DNA of 64,000 bases from CAVZMI01 sp050011775 (GTDB lineage Bacteria; Bacteroidota; Ignavibacteria; UBA10030; CAVZMI01): assembly GCA_050011775.1 (NCBI GenBank), contig JBEKIL010000002.1, positions 1 to 64,000 of the forward strand. Reading direction: 5' to 3'. A program made the translations under genes and the position numbers. This document shows positions 33,758-41,542 of the stretch, piece after piece (positions within the stretch are counted from its first letter, which is position 1; every line of letters starts with the position of its first letter). The notes under the pieces were generated by a model. That model did no database searches. It was not told the DNA's origin and worked only from the letters and a program-made list of their open reading frames with translations.

Positions 33758-35299
33758 ATGAGAAAACTAATAGTTTTATTAACGCTTCTATTGAACACAT
33801 ATATGTTCGTTGACGCATTAGCTCAAGAAATGCCCTTCGTCTATGATGTCGAAAACACGGGTGCGGACTGTCCGAAACCGCCTTTGCCTTCATTCAGCCA
33901 GCTCCCGTCCATCAAAGCCCTGCCCGACCCGTTCGAATGGGCCGATAGCAGCGGTCGCCTCTTGAACCGCTCCGATTGGCGGTGCCGGCGCGCCGAGATC
34001 GGCGCTGAGATCCAGCAATACGAGCTTGGGACAAAGCCACTTCCTCCAGACAGCCTGGAAGCCAGCTTCTCTGCTGATAGCGTACTCACAGTGACCGTAG
34101 TAGTGGGTGGAGACACACTCACGCTGACTTCGAAGATCACACTCCCTGATATGTACGGCCCCTTCCCAGCCGTGATCGGCGTAGGATTTGGGACGGGTAG
34201 TCTCCCACCCGACATCTTTACCAGTCGTGGGATCGCGACCATCCAATACACGGAATCGCAAATAACGAACGCTTGGTCAAATGTACGCGGCGATGGACCC
34301 TTCTTCAAACTTTATCCGGATAAAACAAGGAGCAAATTTGTCGCCTGGGCCTGGGGCATCAGCCGCATCATAGATGGGTTGGAGAAGTGCCCTGAAGCCA
34401 ACATCGATCTCTCGCATCTGGCCGTGACCGGCTGCTCCTATGCCGGTAAAATTGCGCTCTTTTCCGGTGCATTTGACGAGCGCATCGCGCTTACCATTGC
34501 GATAGAGTCGGGCGGCGGCGGGTATACAGCCTGGCGCGTCACGGAGACCCTGAGCGGGAGCAGGGAAACTCTGAGGAACGCCCAAGGTCAGGCCTGGTAT
34601 TACTCGGGCCTCTCTCAATTCAACAACGCAGTTACAAAACTACCTTACGATCATCATGAGGTGATGGCCATGGTGGCGCCCCGCGCGTTGTTCGTGACCG
34701 GTAACCCCAGTTATGAATGGCTGGCAGATGAGTCCGGACACGTCGGGAGTAAGGCTGCACATGAGGTCTGGAAAGCTCTTGGAGTACCAGACAGGTTCGG
34801 CTTTTCTATTGTCGGTGGACATACCCACTGCCAACTCCCGGATAGCCAGAACCCAGAGGTGGTGGCCTTTGTGGAAAAGTTCCTCCTTGGGGACACGAAC
34901 ACGAATACAGACATATCGACCAGTCCGTACAATACCGACCTTTCCCCCTGGATTACGTGGGATACACCTGAATTGGTTAATGATATGCCATCTTCTATAG
35001 GTAATTCTGAAAAAGTGATTGACCGATTCGGTCTTAAGCAAAATTACCCTAATCCTTTTAATCCAACTACAACGATACGATATTCAATAAGTTCACCAGA
35101 AAAGGTTTCGATTAAAATATATGATGTTTCCGGTCAGCTCATTAAAGAAATTAGCGAAAATCAGAATCAAGCCGGGGAATACGAAGTTGTTTGGGATGGC
35201 AAAAATAATCTCGGCGAAAGAGTTTCCACCGGCACTTATTTTTACCAACTTGTGGTTGGTGATCATTCCGAAGCGAAGAAAATGATATTGCTAAAATAA
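33758..35299 (+). CDS. Cassette gene: type IX-secreted CE15-like glucuronoyl esterase
   Basis: A 513-residue secreted enzyme. A signal peptide (residues 1-22, ending DALAQ) is followed by an alpha/beta-hydrolase domain of carbohydrate esterase family 15 type. It has TGCSYAGKIALFSGAFD with nucleophile Ser227 (family pattern G-C-S-R-x-G-K; Arg is Tyr here), then IAIESGGGG and the catalytic His in GGHTHCQLP. CE15 enzymes cut ester links between glucuronate in xylan and lignin alcohols. The last 85 residues are a Por-secretion sorting domain (LKQNYPNPFNP, KIYDVSGQLIKEI, MILLK). Start ATG 33758 follows AGGAG. A plant-polymer enzyme as integron cargo is notable. Confidence 0.85.
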   Translation: MRKLIVLLTLLLNTYMFVDALAQEMPFVYDVENTGADCPKPPLPSFSQLPSIKALPDPFEWADSSGRLLNRSDWRCRRAEIGAEIQQYELGTKPLPPDSLEASFSADSVLTVTVVVGGDTLTLTSKITLPDMYGPFPAVIGVGFGTGSLPPDIFTSRGIATIQYTESQITNAWSNVRGDGPFFKLYPDKTRSKFVAWAWGISRIIDGLEKCPEANIDLSHLAVTGCSYAGKIALFSGAFDERIALTIAIESGGGGYTAWRVTETLSGSRETLRNAQGQAWYYSGLSQFNNAVTKLPYDHHEVMAMVAPRALFVTGNPSYEWLADESGHVGSKAAHEVWKALGVPDRFGFSIVGGHTHCQLPDSQNPEVVAFVEKFLLGDTNTNTDISTSPYNTDLSPWITWDTPELVNDMPSSIGNSEKVIDRFGLKQNYPNPFNPTTTIRYSISSPEKVSIKIYDVSGQLIKEISENQNQAGEYEVVWDGKNNLGERVSTGTYFYQLVVGDHSEAKKMILLK

Positions 35300-35300
35300 C

Positions 35301-35576
35301 GCCTAACCCGTGCCTTAAGCTGACTGCCATTTCGCACTCGGCATTTTCGGTTTCTTGGGTCAAGCTGACGAAATAAGTGTTGGTGGTTTAAGCATGGCGC
35401 TCAGAGGCGTAGTAGCAAGATTGGAAATTATCAGAATGAACTTGTTTCGTTATCAGTATTTATTGGAAGTTTGCAGTGTCGCAGCTTATTTATCCCCGCC
35501 TACGGACTAAAAACAGTCCTTCGGCGGGCAAGCGCCGGAGTGTTATTTACGTAGGCGGAGCGCCCATCCGTTAGGC
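35301..35576 (+). other. Elongated attC-like site, 276 bases
   Basis: GCCTAAC (35301-35307) with CTTAAGCTGACTG arm, and GTTAGGC (35570-35576). The interior from 35490 to 35565 nearly matches 30881-30955, with the CCCCGCC...CGGCGGG hairpin. It begins two bases after the type IX esterase stop codon. Confidence 0.75.
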
Positions 35577-35632
35577 GTTCCTACGGAATGTTATATTGAA
35601 GATGATATTACCCCGTTTTTTCGGACAGTGAG

Positions 35633-36502
35633 TTAAGGTTTGAAAAATGAACTTTCAAAAGTAAATGGACTTTGTCCCCCGAGTGAGGAATGCCGTCGTT
35701 GCCTGTTGTAGAATATCTCGATGTATTCAAACAGACTTCGATGAGCTTCATCTCGAGATTCGTATCGTTGCCACCACACCAATTCGGTTTTTAAGGTGTG
35801 GAAGAACGTTTCTGTCACAGCATTATCATAACAACTGTACGCATGACTAACAAGAATCTCAGCTCTTTGTTGAGCGAGAACGGTTTTGAACGTATCACTG
35901 GTATACTGACATCCTCGGTCCGAGTGAATGATCAGCTGACCAGCCGGCCGCCGCAGATCGAAAGCGCGTTGGTACGCTTCACACACAAAATCGGCACCGA
36001 GTCGAGCACTTGTAGCCCAACCAACAATCGAACGCGAACACAGATCGAGAATAACAACCAAATACAGCCAACCTTCCTGCGTCCAGATGTAGGTGATATC
36101 CGATGTCCAGACGGTGTTCGGTTCTGCTGCTACAAATTGTCTCTGCAATCGATCCGGTTCATATCTCGTGATACCGGTATCTTTGCGTGTCGTAACCTTG
36201 AATCGTCTTCGTACAAGTGCTACAAGCCCGTCCTGAAGCATCAATCGGGCGATTCGGTTCTTTCCACAACGGATACCCTCTTCGCGCAAATCCAGCCATA
36301 TCCGAGGGCTTCCGTATCGTTGTTTGCTTTTTCTGAAGTAATCCCGAATCTTTACCAACAATTCGGTGTTCGATCGTTCTCGATGACTTGGCTGACGTTG
36401 CAGCCAGTCATAGTATCCACTTCGGGATACTTCGAAAACACTGCACATAACGTGAACATGGTATTCACGTCGATGCTCGCTGATAAAGGCATACTTCTTC
36501 AC
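35633..36502 (-). CDS. IS3-family transposase OrfB (DDE integrase)
   Basis: A 289-residue OrfB. An HTH_21 region (YGSPRIWLDLREEG near 62-75) is followed by an rve DDE core: Asp in WTSDITYIWT, Asp in IIHSDRGCQYTS, Glu in CYDNAVTETFFHTLK. The catalytic triad is complete. It is normally made as an OrfAB fusion through a -1 frameshift near the end of orfA, and the A7G tract at 36528-36535 fits this. It overlaps orfA by four bases. Confidence 0.94.
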   Translation of the reverse strand: MKKYAFISEHRREYHVHVMCSVFEVSRSGYYDWLQRQPSHRERSNTELLVKIRDYFRKSKQRYGSPRIWLDLREEGIRCGKNRIARLMLQDGLVALVRRRFKVTTRKDTGITRYEPDRLQRQFVAAEPNTVWTSDITYIWTQEGWLYLVVILDLCSRSIVGWATSARLGADFVCEAYQRAFDLRRPAGQLIIHSDRGCQYTSDTFKTVLAQQRAEILVSHAYSCYDNAVTETFFHTLKTELVWWQRYESRDEAHRSLFEYIEIFYNRQRRHSSLGGQSPFTFESSFFKP

Positions 36503-36798
36503 GGTCGACGTGAGAAGACGCCCATGGCTTTTTTTAAAATGTCTCGTTCCTCTGTGACTCGTTCGAGCTCTCTTTTGAGCTGTCGGAGTTCTTCATCCTG
36601 GGGAGAGAGCTTTCCGTGGCCCGGGAAAGCACCATTGCCTGACTTGGTCTGTTCTATCACCCAACGTCGTAGCATGCTTCGGTCGATCCCAAGATCTCGT
36701 GCAATTTCTGGTACCGGGTGTTGGCCTTCGACAACCATTCGGACTGCATCGACTTTGAAGGATTTGTCATATGTACGCCGTGTTCTTCTCTCTTCCAT
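36499..36798 (-). CDS. IS3-family OrfA (helix-turn-helix)
   Basis: A 99-residue OrfA. The N-terminal Transposase_8 helix-turn-helix (VPEIARDLGIDRSMLRRWV near residues 29-47) is followed by a leucine-zipper coiled coil (ELRQLKRELERVTEERDILKK near 70-90). It binds the inverted ends and regulates transposition. The Shine-Dalgarno GGAGG lies shortly upstream on the minus strand. Confidence 0.92.
   Translation of the reverse strand: MEERRTRRTYDKSFKVDAVRMVVEGQHPVPEIARDLGIDRSMLRRWVIEQTKSGNGAFPGHGKLSPQDEELRQLKRELERVTEERDILKKAMGVFSRRP
36528..36535 (-). promoter_or_regulatory. A7G slippery site for OrfA-OrfB frameshifting
   Basis: The minus strand reads TTTTAAAAAAAGCC just before the orfA end. A6G/A7G tracts are the standard -1 programmed frameshift signals of IS3-family elements and would fuse OrfA to OrfB. 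Confidence 0.7.
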
Positions 36799-36879
36799 TC
36801 GGACACCTCCTTACTGTAATATAGTATCTTTTCTTTGTGTCCGAAAGTCCGGGGGAAGTTCAAGAAACACGCATTAAGG

Positions 36880-36914
36880 TTGTTATGCAGAAACGATATA
36901 AACACTAGTTAGGC
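36880..36914 (+). other. Right end of an attC (GTTAGGC at 36908)
   Basis: GTTAGGC at 36908-36914, preceded by GAAACGATATAAACACTA. This flank is nearly the same as at the left edge of the array (20158-20175). The matching left core was probably lost or displaced when the IS3 element inserted. Confidence 0.6.
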
Positions 36915-36923
36915 GGCTGGAAC

Positions 36924-37268
36924 ATGCAAACAATGAAGAAAAAACTGTTTTCGCTTTCGAGTCTCATCTTTCTCTTTTTTTACATTTTTGTTTGTCCCCC
37001 CACTTTTGGCCAAGAGGATTCAGCTACTGTCGTCAGAGTATTAAAATATAATACAAAAGAAATTCTAAATCCTAGAGGAAAAACGGTCTTTGCGTATATT
37101 GATTTTTTGCAAACCAAATCCAAGCATACTTGGGATATTATAGTTAACAGAAGCGAATGCAAGAGAAGAGATATAAGTAAATGTAAGAACACACGGGAAA
37201 TCTACAGGTATAGTAAAGATGGCAAATTCCATTTAGTGAAAACCGAATCGGTGACATTCAAAAAATAA
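36924..37268 (+). CDS. Cassette gene: small exported protein of unknown function
   Basis: A 114-residue protein with a hydrophobic signal (LSSLIFLFFYIFVCPPTFGQ, cleaved near residue 30). It has a basic, Lys-rich mature part with two Cys (SECKRRDISKCKN) that may form a disulphide. ATG at 36924 or 36933; the latter gives a conventional MKKK start. Last gene of the array, no family recognised. Confidence 0.6.
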   Translation: MQTMKKKLFSLSSLIFLFFYIFVCPPTFGQEDSATVVRVLKYNTKEILNPRGKTVFAYIDFLQTKSKHTWDIIVNRSECKRRDISKCKNTREIYRYSKDGKFHLVKTESVTFKK

Positions 37269-37294
37269 TTATCACAAATTAATATCAGCCAGCC

Positions 37295-37438
37295 GCCTAA
37301 CCAGCCGTTCCCCGATTAATCCCACTAGCCATACAGCCCCGCTGGGGAATATGGTGCGGAAAATCCCACTGAACAGCGTGGGACGTAAACAACACGAAAA
37401 ACGGAACACGAAAACATGGGGGCAGGCAGGCTCGCCCA
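37295..37438 (+). other. Left half of a terminal attC and right edge of the array
   Basis: GCCTAAC at 37295-37301 with CAGCCGTTCCCCGATTAATC follows the last cassette gene, but no GTTRRRY core follows before the opposing DUF4272 gene. The array therefore ends in a truncated site. The interval contains the imperfect CCCACTGAACAGCGTGGG palindrome near 37366. Confidence 0.55.
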
Positions 37439-38239
37439 TTACGTCTCAGTCGGAGTTTTATCCCAGCGATTCTTCGGGGCGTAACCGCAGAGCCAGTTGA
37501 ATGTGTGATGTCGCTCAAATGACACGCAGCGTATATTTGTCCATTCTTTGTCCGTCAGATCGCGGTATGCTTTTTCAAAAGCCGGAAAATCGCCGTCGAC
37601 GAGGGGTGGAAGTCGGCCCTCTTCAAAATGTTTTGCAGCGGTGAATCTGACAACTTCATCCATTGTTGCAAAACGGGATTTCTTCGGCGGTATGACCCCC
37701 TGTTCTTCAAGCTCACGCGTCCGGCTGCGCCAGTGCCATAACTCTGCCGTGTCCCTCGCCTCATCGATTTCAGCTTCCTTTCGAAGCTTCGCCTGTTTGA
37801 TCAATTGTAATATGTGATCATGGTCGGGAGGAATTTTGACGATGATTTTTGGATCGGTTTCGGAATCATAGGGCGGAAGTTCCGAAATCATGCCCAATGC
37901 CCACATAAGACATACGGCAGCTTCAACCTTCCAGCCCGCATCGTAATAAATCTCCTGGTCAAGTTCATATGCCGACGTGGAGATAAATTGTTGCTCGCTC
38001 TGAGTCATTACTTCCCACAGACCTGATACGCGGAGTGCTGCACAGAGAGAATTTCGCCTCTCATCCCATTCATGTATCGATTTTTTTCTATCTGCATCAC
38101 TGGATTCCTGCAGTTGTTCCGCAAGATATGATGGTGGCGGATTGAGCACCGCATGAGCTACCTGAGAACGTAAAATAATAAGTCGTTGAGCCGCTTCTTG
38201 AGCCGTCGGTCGTAAATTCTTTTTATTTCTAAATGCCAT
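37439..38239 (-). CDS. DUF4272 domain-containing protein
   Basis: A 266-residue soluble protein with the DUF4272 pattern: RPTAQEAAQRLIIL near the start, then WKVEAAVCLMWALGMISELPPYDSETD near 103-129. Charged helices follow. The family has no defined function; members sometimes lie beside mobile or defence genes, but nothing here shows a role. It is on the minus strand just outside the array and converges with the last cassette. Confidence 0.75.
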   Translation of the reverse strand: MAFRNKKNLRPTAQEAAQRLIILRSQVAHAVLNPPPSYLAEQLQESSDADRKKSIHEWDERRNSLCAALRVSGLWEVMTQSEQQFISTSAYELDQEIYYDAGWKVEAAVCLMWALGMISELPPYDSETDPKIIVKIPPDHDHILQLIKQAKLRKEAEIDEARDTAELWHWRSRTRELEEQGVIPPKKSRFATMDEVVRFTAAKHFEEGRLPPLVDGDFPAFEKAYRDLTDKEWTNIRCVSFERHHTFNWLCGYAPKNRWDKTPTET

Positions 38240-38327
38240 TATGAATCCTTGTCAGGATTATTACTCAATAATATTAAGAAAATACCAAGTAAATATCAAT
38301 TAAATATTAGGTGTCCACGCACAGTAT

Positions 38328-39341
38328 TTACAATTTTCTTTGAATTCTAAGCAGCAGATCGTTTGCTCCCAGCAACATTTTTATTACTATTGATGCCTGC
38401 CAGCGGATATCATAATAATTGACGAGTGTTCCTCCGAATGAGCGCTTGAATTCGACGATGCTGGGTGTATTCGCCCCCAAAAAATCGAACTGGATTACAC
38501 CCGATTTTGAAAGCCGCTCGAAAATTTCCCACAATAACAGATGCGTTCCATTTTCTTCCATCGTTCCCGGATTGGAACCGGCGATCCAATCAAAAGCTTT
38601 CTGTCCGGCTATTACGACAGCACGCGAAGAATAAATGACTCCATTCGAATCCCCAATTGAATATATTTTCAACACTCCTTTTGAAAGTAATGCCGAGCAC
38701 AGGCTTCTGAATTGATCACGCTTCATAATCGGACGAAGCGCCGAACGGGCATAACTCTTTTCCTGCAGCGTCAGGAGAGTTTCGAGATCGCCCGATTCCG
38801 AAATGGCCAGCGCTTTTTCACGCGCACGATTGATTTTACGGCGAACCGACTGGCTCAGCGATTCCCATGCTTTCGGAAGATCTTCAAGAGAATTTCTGTA
38901 GGTGAATTGAACCTCAGTCTTCCATCCCTGCCACTGAAAAGGTCGGACGTCCGCGATCGCCGGAGAAAGCGAGAATTGTGCAAACCGGACATTCTTCTGA
39001 ATTTCTTTTGATAGAAGCTCAGTCACTTCAGCTTCATCAGTTTGTTTTTTCTGAGGTTTTCGTTCATGATCGGCAGCGTGAAGTATCCCATTATAGGATG
39101 TCAAGGGCGGACGGGCAGCAATCGGGACACCCATCTTCTTTTTATAATACAGCACAACGCCGCCGGCAATTTCATTTCCCTCTTTCACAACCATGATTCG
39201 AGGTTGAAGATGAAATTGTTCCGAGATGATCACGATCCAACCGGAAGTCTGAAAGATTGATCCCTGAGGGGAAGAATCGATAAAACAATCCCACAAGGGA
39301 TAGGCTTCAACAGGAAGAATTTCAACCACGCGTGTCGGCAT
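38328..39341 (-). CDS. GNAT/FemAB-like acyl or aminoacyl transferase
   Basis: A 337-residue protein with two GNAT-like halves, as in the FemAB and Acetyltransf_6 (BioF2-like) families. The first half starts with FIDSSPQGSIFQTSGW (residues 21-36), a motif of this group. SVRRKINRARE near 164-174 and the second-half FDWIAGSNPGTMEENGTHLLLWEIFERL near 245-272 are typical. Relatives add amino acids to peptidoglycan precursors or act in exopolysaccharide assembly. The substrate is not inferable. Confidence 0.75.
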   Translation of the reverse strand: MPTRVVEILPVEAYPLWDCFIDSSPQGSIFQTSGWIVIISEQFHLQPRIMVVKEGNEIAGGVVLYYKKKMGVPIAARPPLTSYNGILHAADHERKPQKKQTDEAEVTELLSKEIQKNVRFAQFSLSPAIADVRPFQWQGWKTEVQFTYRNSLEDLPKAWESLSQSVRRKINRAREKALAISESGDLETLLTLQEKSYARSALRPIMKRDQFRSLCSALLSKGVLKIYSIGDSNGVIYSSRAVVIAGQKAFDWIAGSNPGTMEENGTHLLLWEIFERLSKSGVIQFDFLGANTPSIVEFKRSFGGTLVNYYDIRWQASIVIKMLLGANDLLLRIQRKL

Positions 39342-39453
39342 TATTCTCTATTATCAAATCACGTCGGGAGAGCGTACTCCAACCCAAAATCATAAATCCG
39401 CCTGCACTTCGTTATGGCGGACAGGTCAAAAATTATCTATTTACAATGCTTTC

Positions 39454-40833
39454 TCACAAGATATATCTGCTCAGGTCTCGATTCTTTACGATCGTACTGA
39501 GCTTTTGCTGAACAAGCGCGCCGTTAATATGGAGCGCCGTAGATTTCACATTTGTCGGCGCGTCAAACAAAATGTCCTCAAGCAACGTTGTGAGGATCGT
39601 GTGCAATCTCCGCGCGCCGATGTTTTCAACCTGCTCGTTCACTTCGGTGGCGACTCGGGCGATTTCCCTGACGCCGTCGTCGGTAAACTCAAGGGTGATC
39701 CCATCGGTTGCAAGTAGTGCCGTATATTGTTTGATCAGTGCATTCTGGGGGATTGTAAGAATCTTGACGAAATCTTCTTCTGTCAGACTGTTCAGCTCGA
39801 CGCGTATCGGAAAGCGGCCCTGAAGCTCGGGAATCAGATCGGACGGTTTGGTTGCATGAAACGCTCCTGAGGCAATAAACAAAATGTGATCGGATTTCAC
39901 GACTCCATATTTCGTATTGACGGTCGAACCTTCGACAATCGGCAGCAGATCGCGCTGGACGCCTTCGCGTGATACATCGGGTCCGGATGTCTGTCCGCGT
40001 GTCCCGGCTATCTTATCGATTTCATCGATGAAGACTATGCCCGAGTTCTCAACGCGGCTTATCGCTTCCCGCGTCGCTGATTCCATATCGATTAGTTTTT
40101 GTGCTTCATCGATAATTAGAAATCCGCGCGCCTCGGCAATTGTAACCTTGCGTTTCTTGAGTTTTTTCGGCAGGATATTCCCAAAAAGATCCTGAAGGTT
40201 GACGCCCATTTCTTCGAGACTGATCGGTCCGAAAACCTGCATTGCAGGAATCGAATCGGACGGTACATCGAGCTCTATGATCCGTTCATCGAACTTTCCT
40301 GCTTTCAATTTTTCGCGGAATCGTTCACGGGTCTCCTTGTTGGTTTCCTCGACAACCGAATTCGACTCGTTGCTTTGAGATTCCGCCTGACGCCCTCGAT
40401 GCACCGGCGGCAGGAGAATATCAAGTATACGTTCTTCAGCCATCTGCCGGGCTTTATCCTGCACCGCGGCTGTCCGCTCTGCCTTTACCATCGTCATTCC
40501 GTACTCTGTGAGATCGCGTATCATCGATTCGACGTCGCGGCCGACATAGCCGACTTCGGTAAATTTCGATGCTTCGACTTTAATAAACGGGGCATTGGCA
40601 AGTTTTGCCAGACGGCGGGCAATTTCGGTTTTTCCGACGCCGGTTGGACCGATCAGGATTATGTTGTTCGGCATAATCTCTTCACGAAGTCCCTGTGGAA
40701 CCTGCTGCCGGCGCCAGCGGTTACGAAGAGCAATGGCAACAGATTTCTTCGCATTATCCTGTCCGATAATGTATTTATCTAGTTCACGGACGATCTCGTG
40801 CGGTGTGAGTTCAGTCTTGATCTTGGAATTCAT
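39454..40833 (-). CDS. hslU: ATP-dependent protease ATPase subunit HslU
   Basis: A 459-residue AAA+ unfoldase of the HslVU protease. Walker A GPTGVGKTE is at residues 62-70, Walker B IVFIDEIDKIA near 252-262, the I-domain insertion lies between, and there is a C-terminal sensor region (NIGARRLHTI). The C-terminus RYIL fits the pocket-docking tail of HslU. It starts immediately after the hslV stop. In the downstream gap is a TCCGCC...GGCGGA hairpin (39397-39421). Confidence 0.97.
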   Translation of the reverse strand: MNSKIKTELTPHEIVRELDKYIIGQDNAKKSVAIALRNRWRRQQVPQGLREEIMPNNIILIGPTGVGKTEIARRLAKLANAPFIKVEASKFTEVGYVGRDVESMIRDLTEYGMTMVKAERTAAVQDKARQMAEERILDILLPPVHRGRQAESQSNESNSVVEETNKETRERFREKLKAGKFDERIIELDVPSDSIPAMQVFGPISLEEMGVNLQDLFGNILPKKLKKRKVTIAEARGFLIIDEAQKLIDMESATREAISRVENSGIVFIDEIDKIAGTRGQTSGPDVSREGVQRDLLPIVEGSTVNTKYGVVKSDHILFIASGAFHATKPSDLIPELQGRFPIRVELNSLTEEDFVKILTIPQNALIKQYTALLATDGITLEFTDDGVREIARVATEVNEQVENIGARRLHTILTTLLEDILFDAPTNVKSTALHINGALVQQKLSTIVKNRDLSRYIL

Positions 40834-41373
40834 TTATAATTCTTCGATGACGATGTTGCTGTTTGTGAAGATGCAGATCTCGGCCGCCGCTTCTAGCGAT
40901 TGCTGTACGATCTCATGGGCATTCTTGTCGGTGAATTTCACCAGCATTCGCGCGGCAGCGAGTGCATAACTTCCTCCTGAACCGATGGCGATTATGCCGT
41001 CGTCGGGTTCGATGATATCGCCTGTTCCTGAAACCACAAGTGCGCGTTCGTGGTCGAGGACGCCGAGAAGAGCTTCGAGACGTCTGAGGTATTTATCGGT
41101 GCGCCAATCTTTTGCGAGCTCGACGGCGGCACGGTCAAGATTGCCCCGGTACTGTTCCAGTTTTTCTTCGAAACGCTCAAAAAGTGTAAATGCATCTGCC
41201 GCCGCGCCGGCGAAACCGGCAAGGATTTTTCCGTTGTACAAACGACGGATTTTTCGAGCGTGGTGTTTCATGACAGTATTACCGATGGTAACCTGACCGT
41301 CGCTACCGATGGCGGAAACGCCATTACGCGTTAGACCGACAACAGTCGTTGATCGAATTATAAGGTCTGACAT
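40834..41373 (-). CDS. hslV: ATP-dependent protease subunit HslV
   Basis: A 179-residue proteasome-like peptidase subunit. The catalytic N-terminal Thr is expected at Thr9 in RSTTVVGLTRNG, exposed by removal of an eight-residue leader, and GSDGQVTIGNTVMKH and AGFAGAAADAFTLFERF are HslV hallmarks. It forms the two-ring core of HslVU. Gene order hslV-hslU with no gap shows co-translation. The Shine-Dalgarno CCGGAGGAGG lies just upstream on the minus strand. Confidence 0.97.
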   Translation of the reverse strand: MSDLIIRSTTVVGLTRNGVSAIGSDGQVTIGNTVMKHHARKIRRLYNGKILAGFAGAAADAFTLFERFEEKLEQYRGNLDRAAVELAKDWRTDKYLRRLEALLGVLDHERALVVSGTGDIIEPDDGIIAIGSGGSYALAAARMLVKFTDKNAHEIVQQSLEAAAEICIFTNSNIVIEEL

Positions 41374-41542
41374 ATCAACCTCCTCCGGAACACTAAAGTA
41401 CGCAATGATGAGTCAAATTGCAATTTTTAGAACAGGCATAGTGCAAAATAAAAATCTACCGCCAATGGCTGTGTCTATATTCGATTGGATTTACCGTTCA
41501 AAAGAAGAAGATGCAGAGAGGATATTTTTAAATTCAAAACTA

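Larger units (their letters stand above)
35606..36860 (-). mobile_element. IS3-family insertion sequence (ends approximate)
   Basis: Two overlapping minus-strand genes orfA and orfB are flanked by imperfect inverted ends: CCCCGTTTTTTCGGACA from 35611 and, on the other strand, CCCCCGGACTTTCGGACAC ending near 36856. The element fills a cassette that otherwise has only about 100 bases and no gene. Confidence 0.85.
20176..37301 (+). other. Integron-type gene cassette array without visible integrase (CALIN-like)
   Basis: About 17 kb with roughly 14 units, each bounded by attC-like sites. The 7-base cores GCCTAAC or RYYYAAC variants follow genes (21398, 24666, 27392, 28814, 30602, 32148, 35301, 37295), and GTTAGGC or GTTRRRY variants precede the next gene (21458, 22228, 26669, 27508, 29003, 31690, 32273, 33055, 35570, 36908). 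All cassette genes are on the + strand, mostly one per unit, and start soon after a core. Stem arms with extrahelical bases are visible in several sites. Two insertion sequences interrupt the array on the minus strand. Organisation and cores are seen directly; integrase-mediated capture is inferred from known integron biology. Confidence 0.85.

Noticed and set aside
35798..36877. Plus-strand 359-residue frame over the IS3 element
   Set aside because: Antisense shadow of orfA/orfB, whose DDE and helix-turn-helix motifs are clear on the minus strand.
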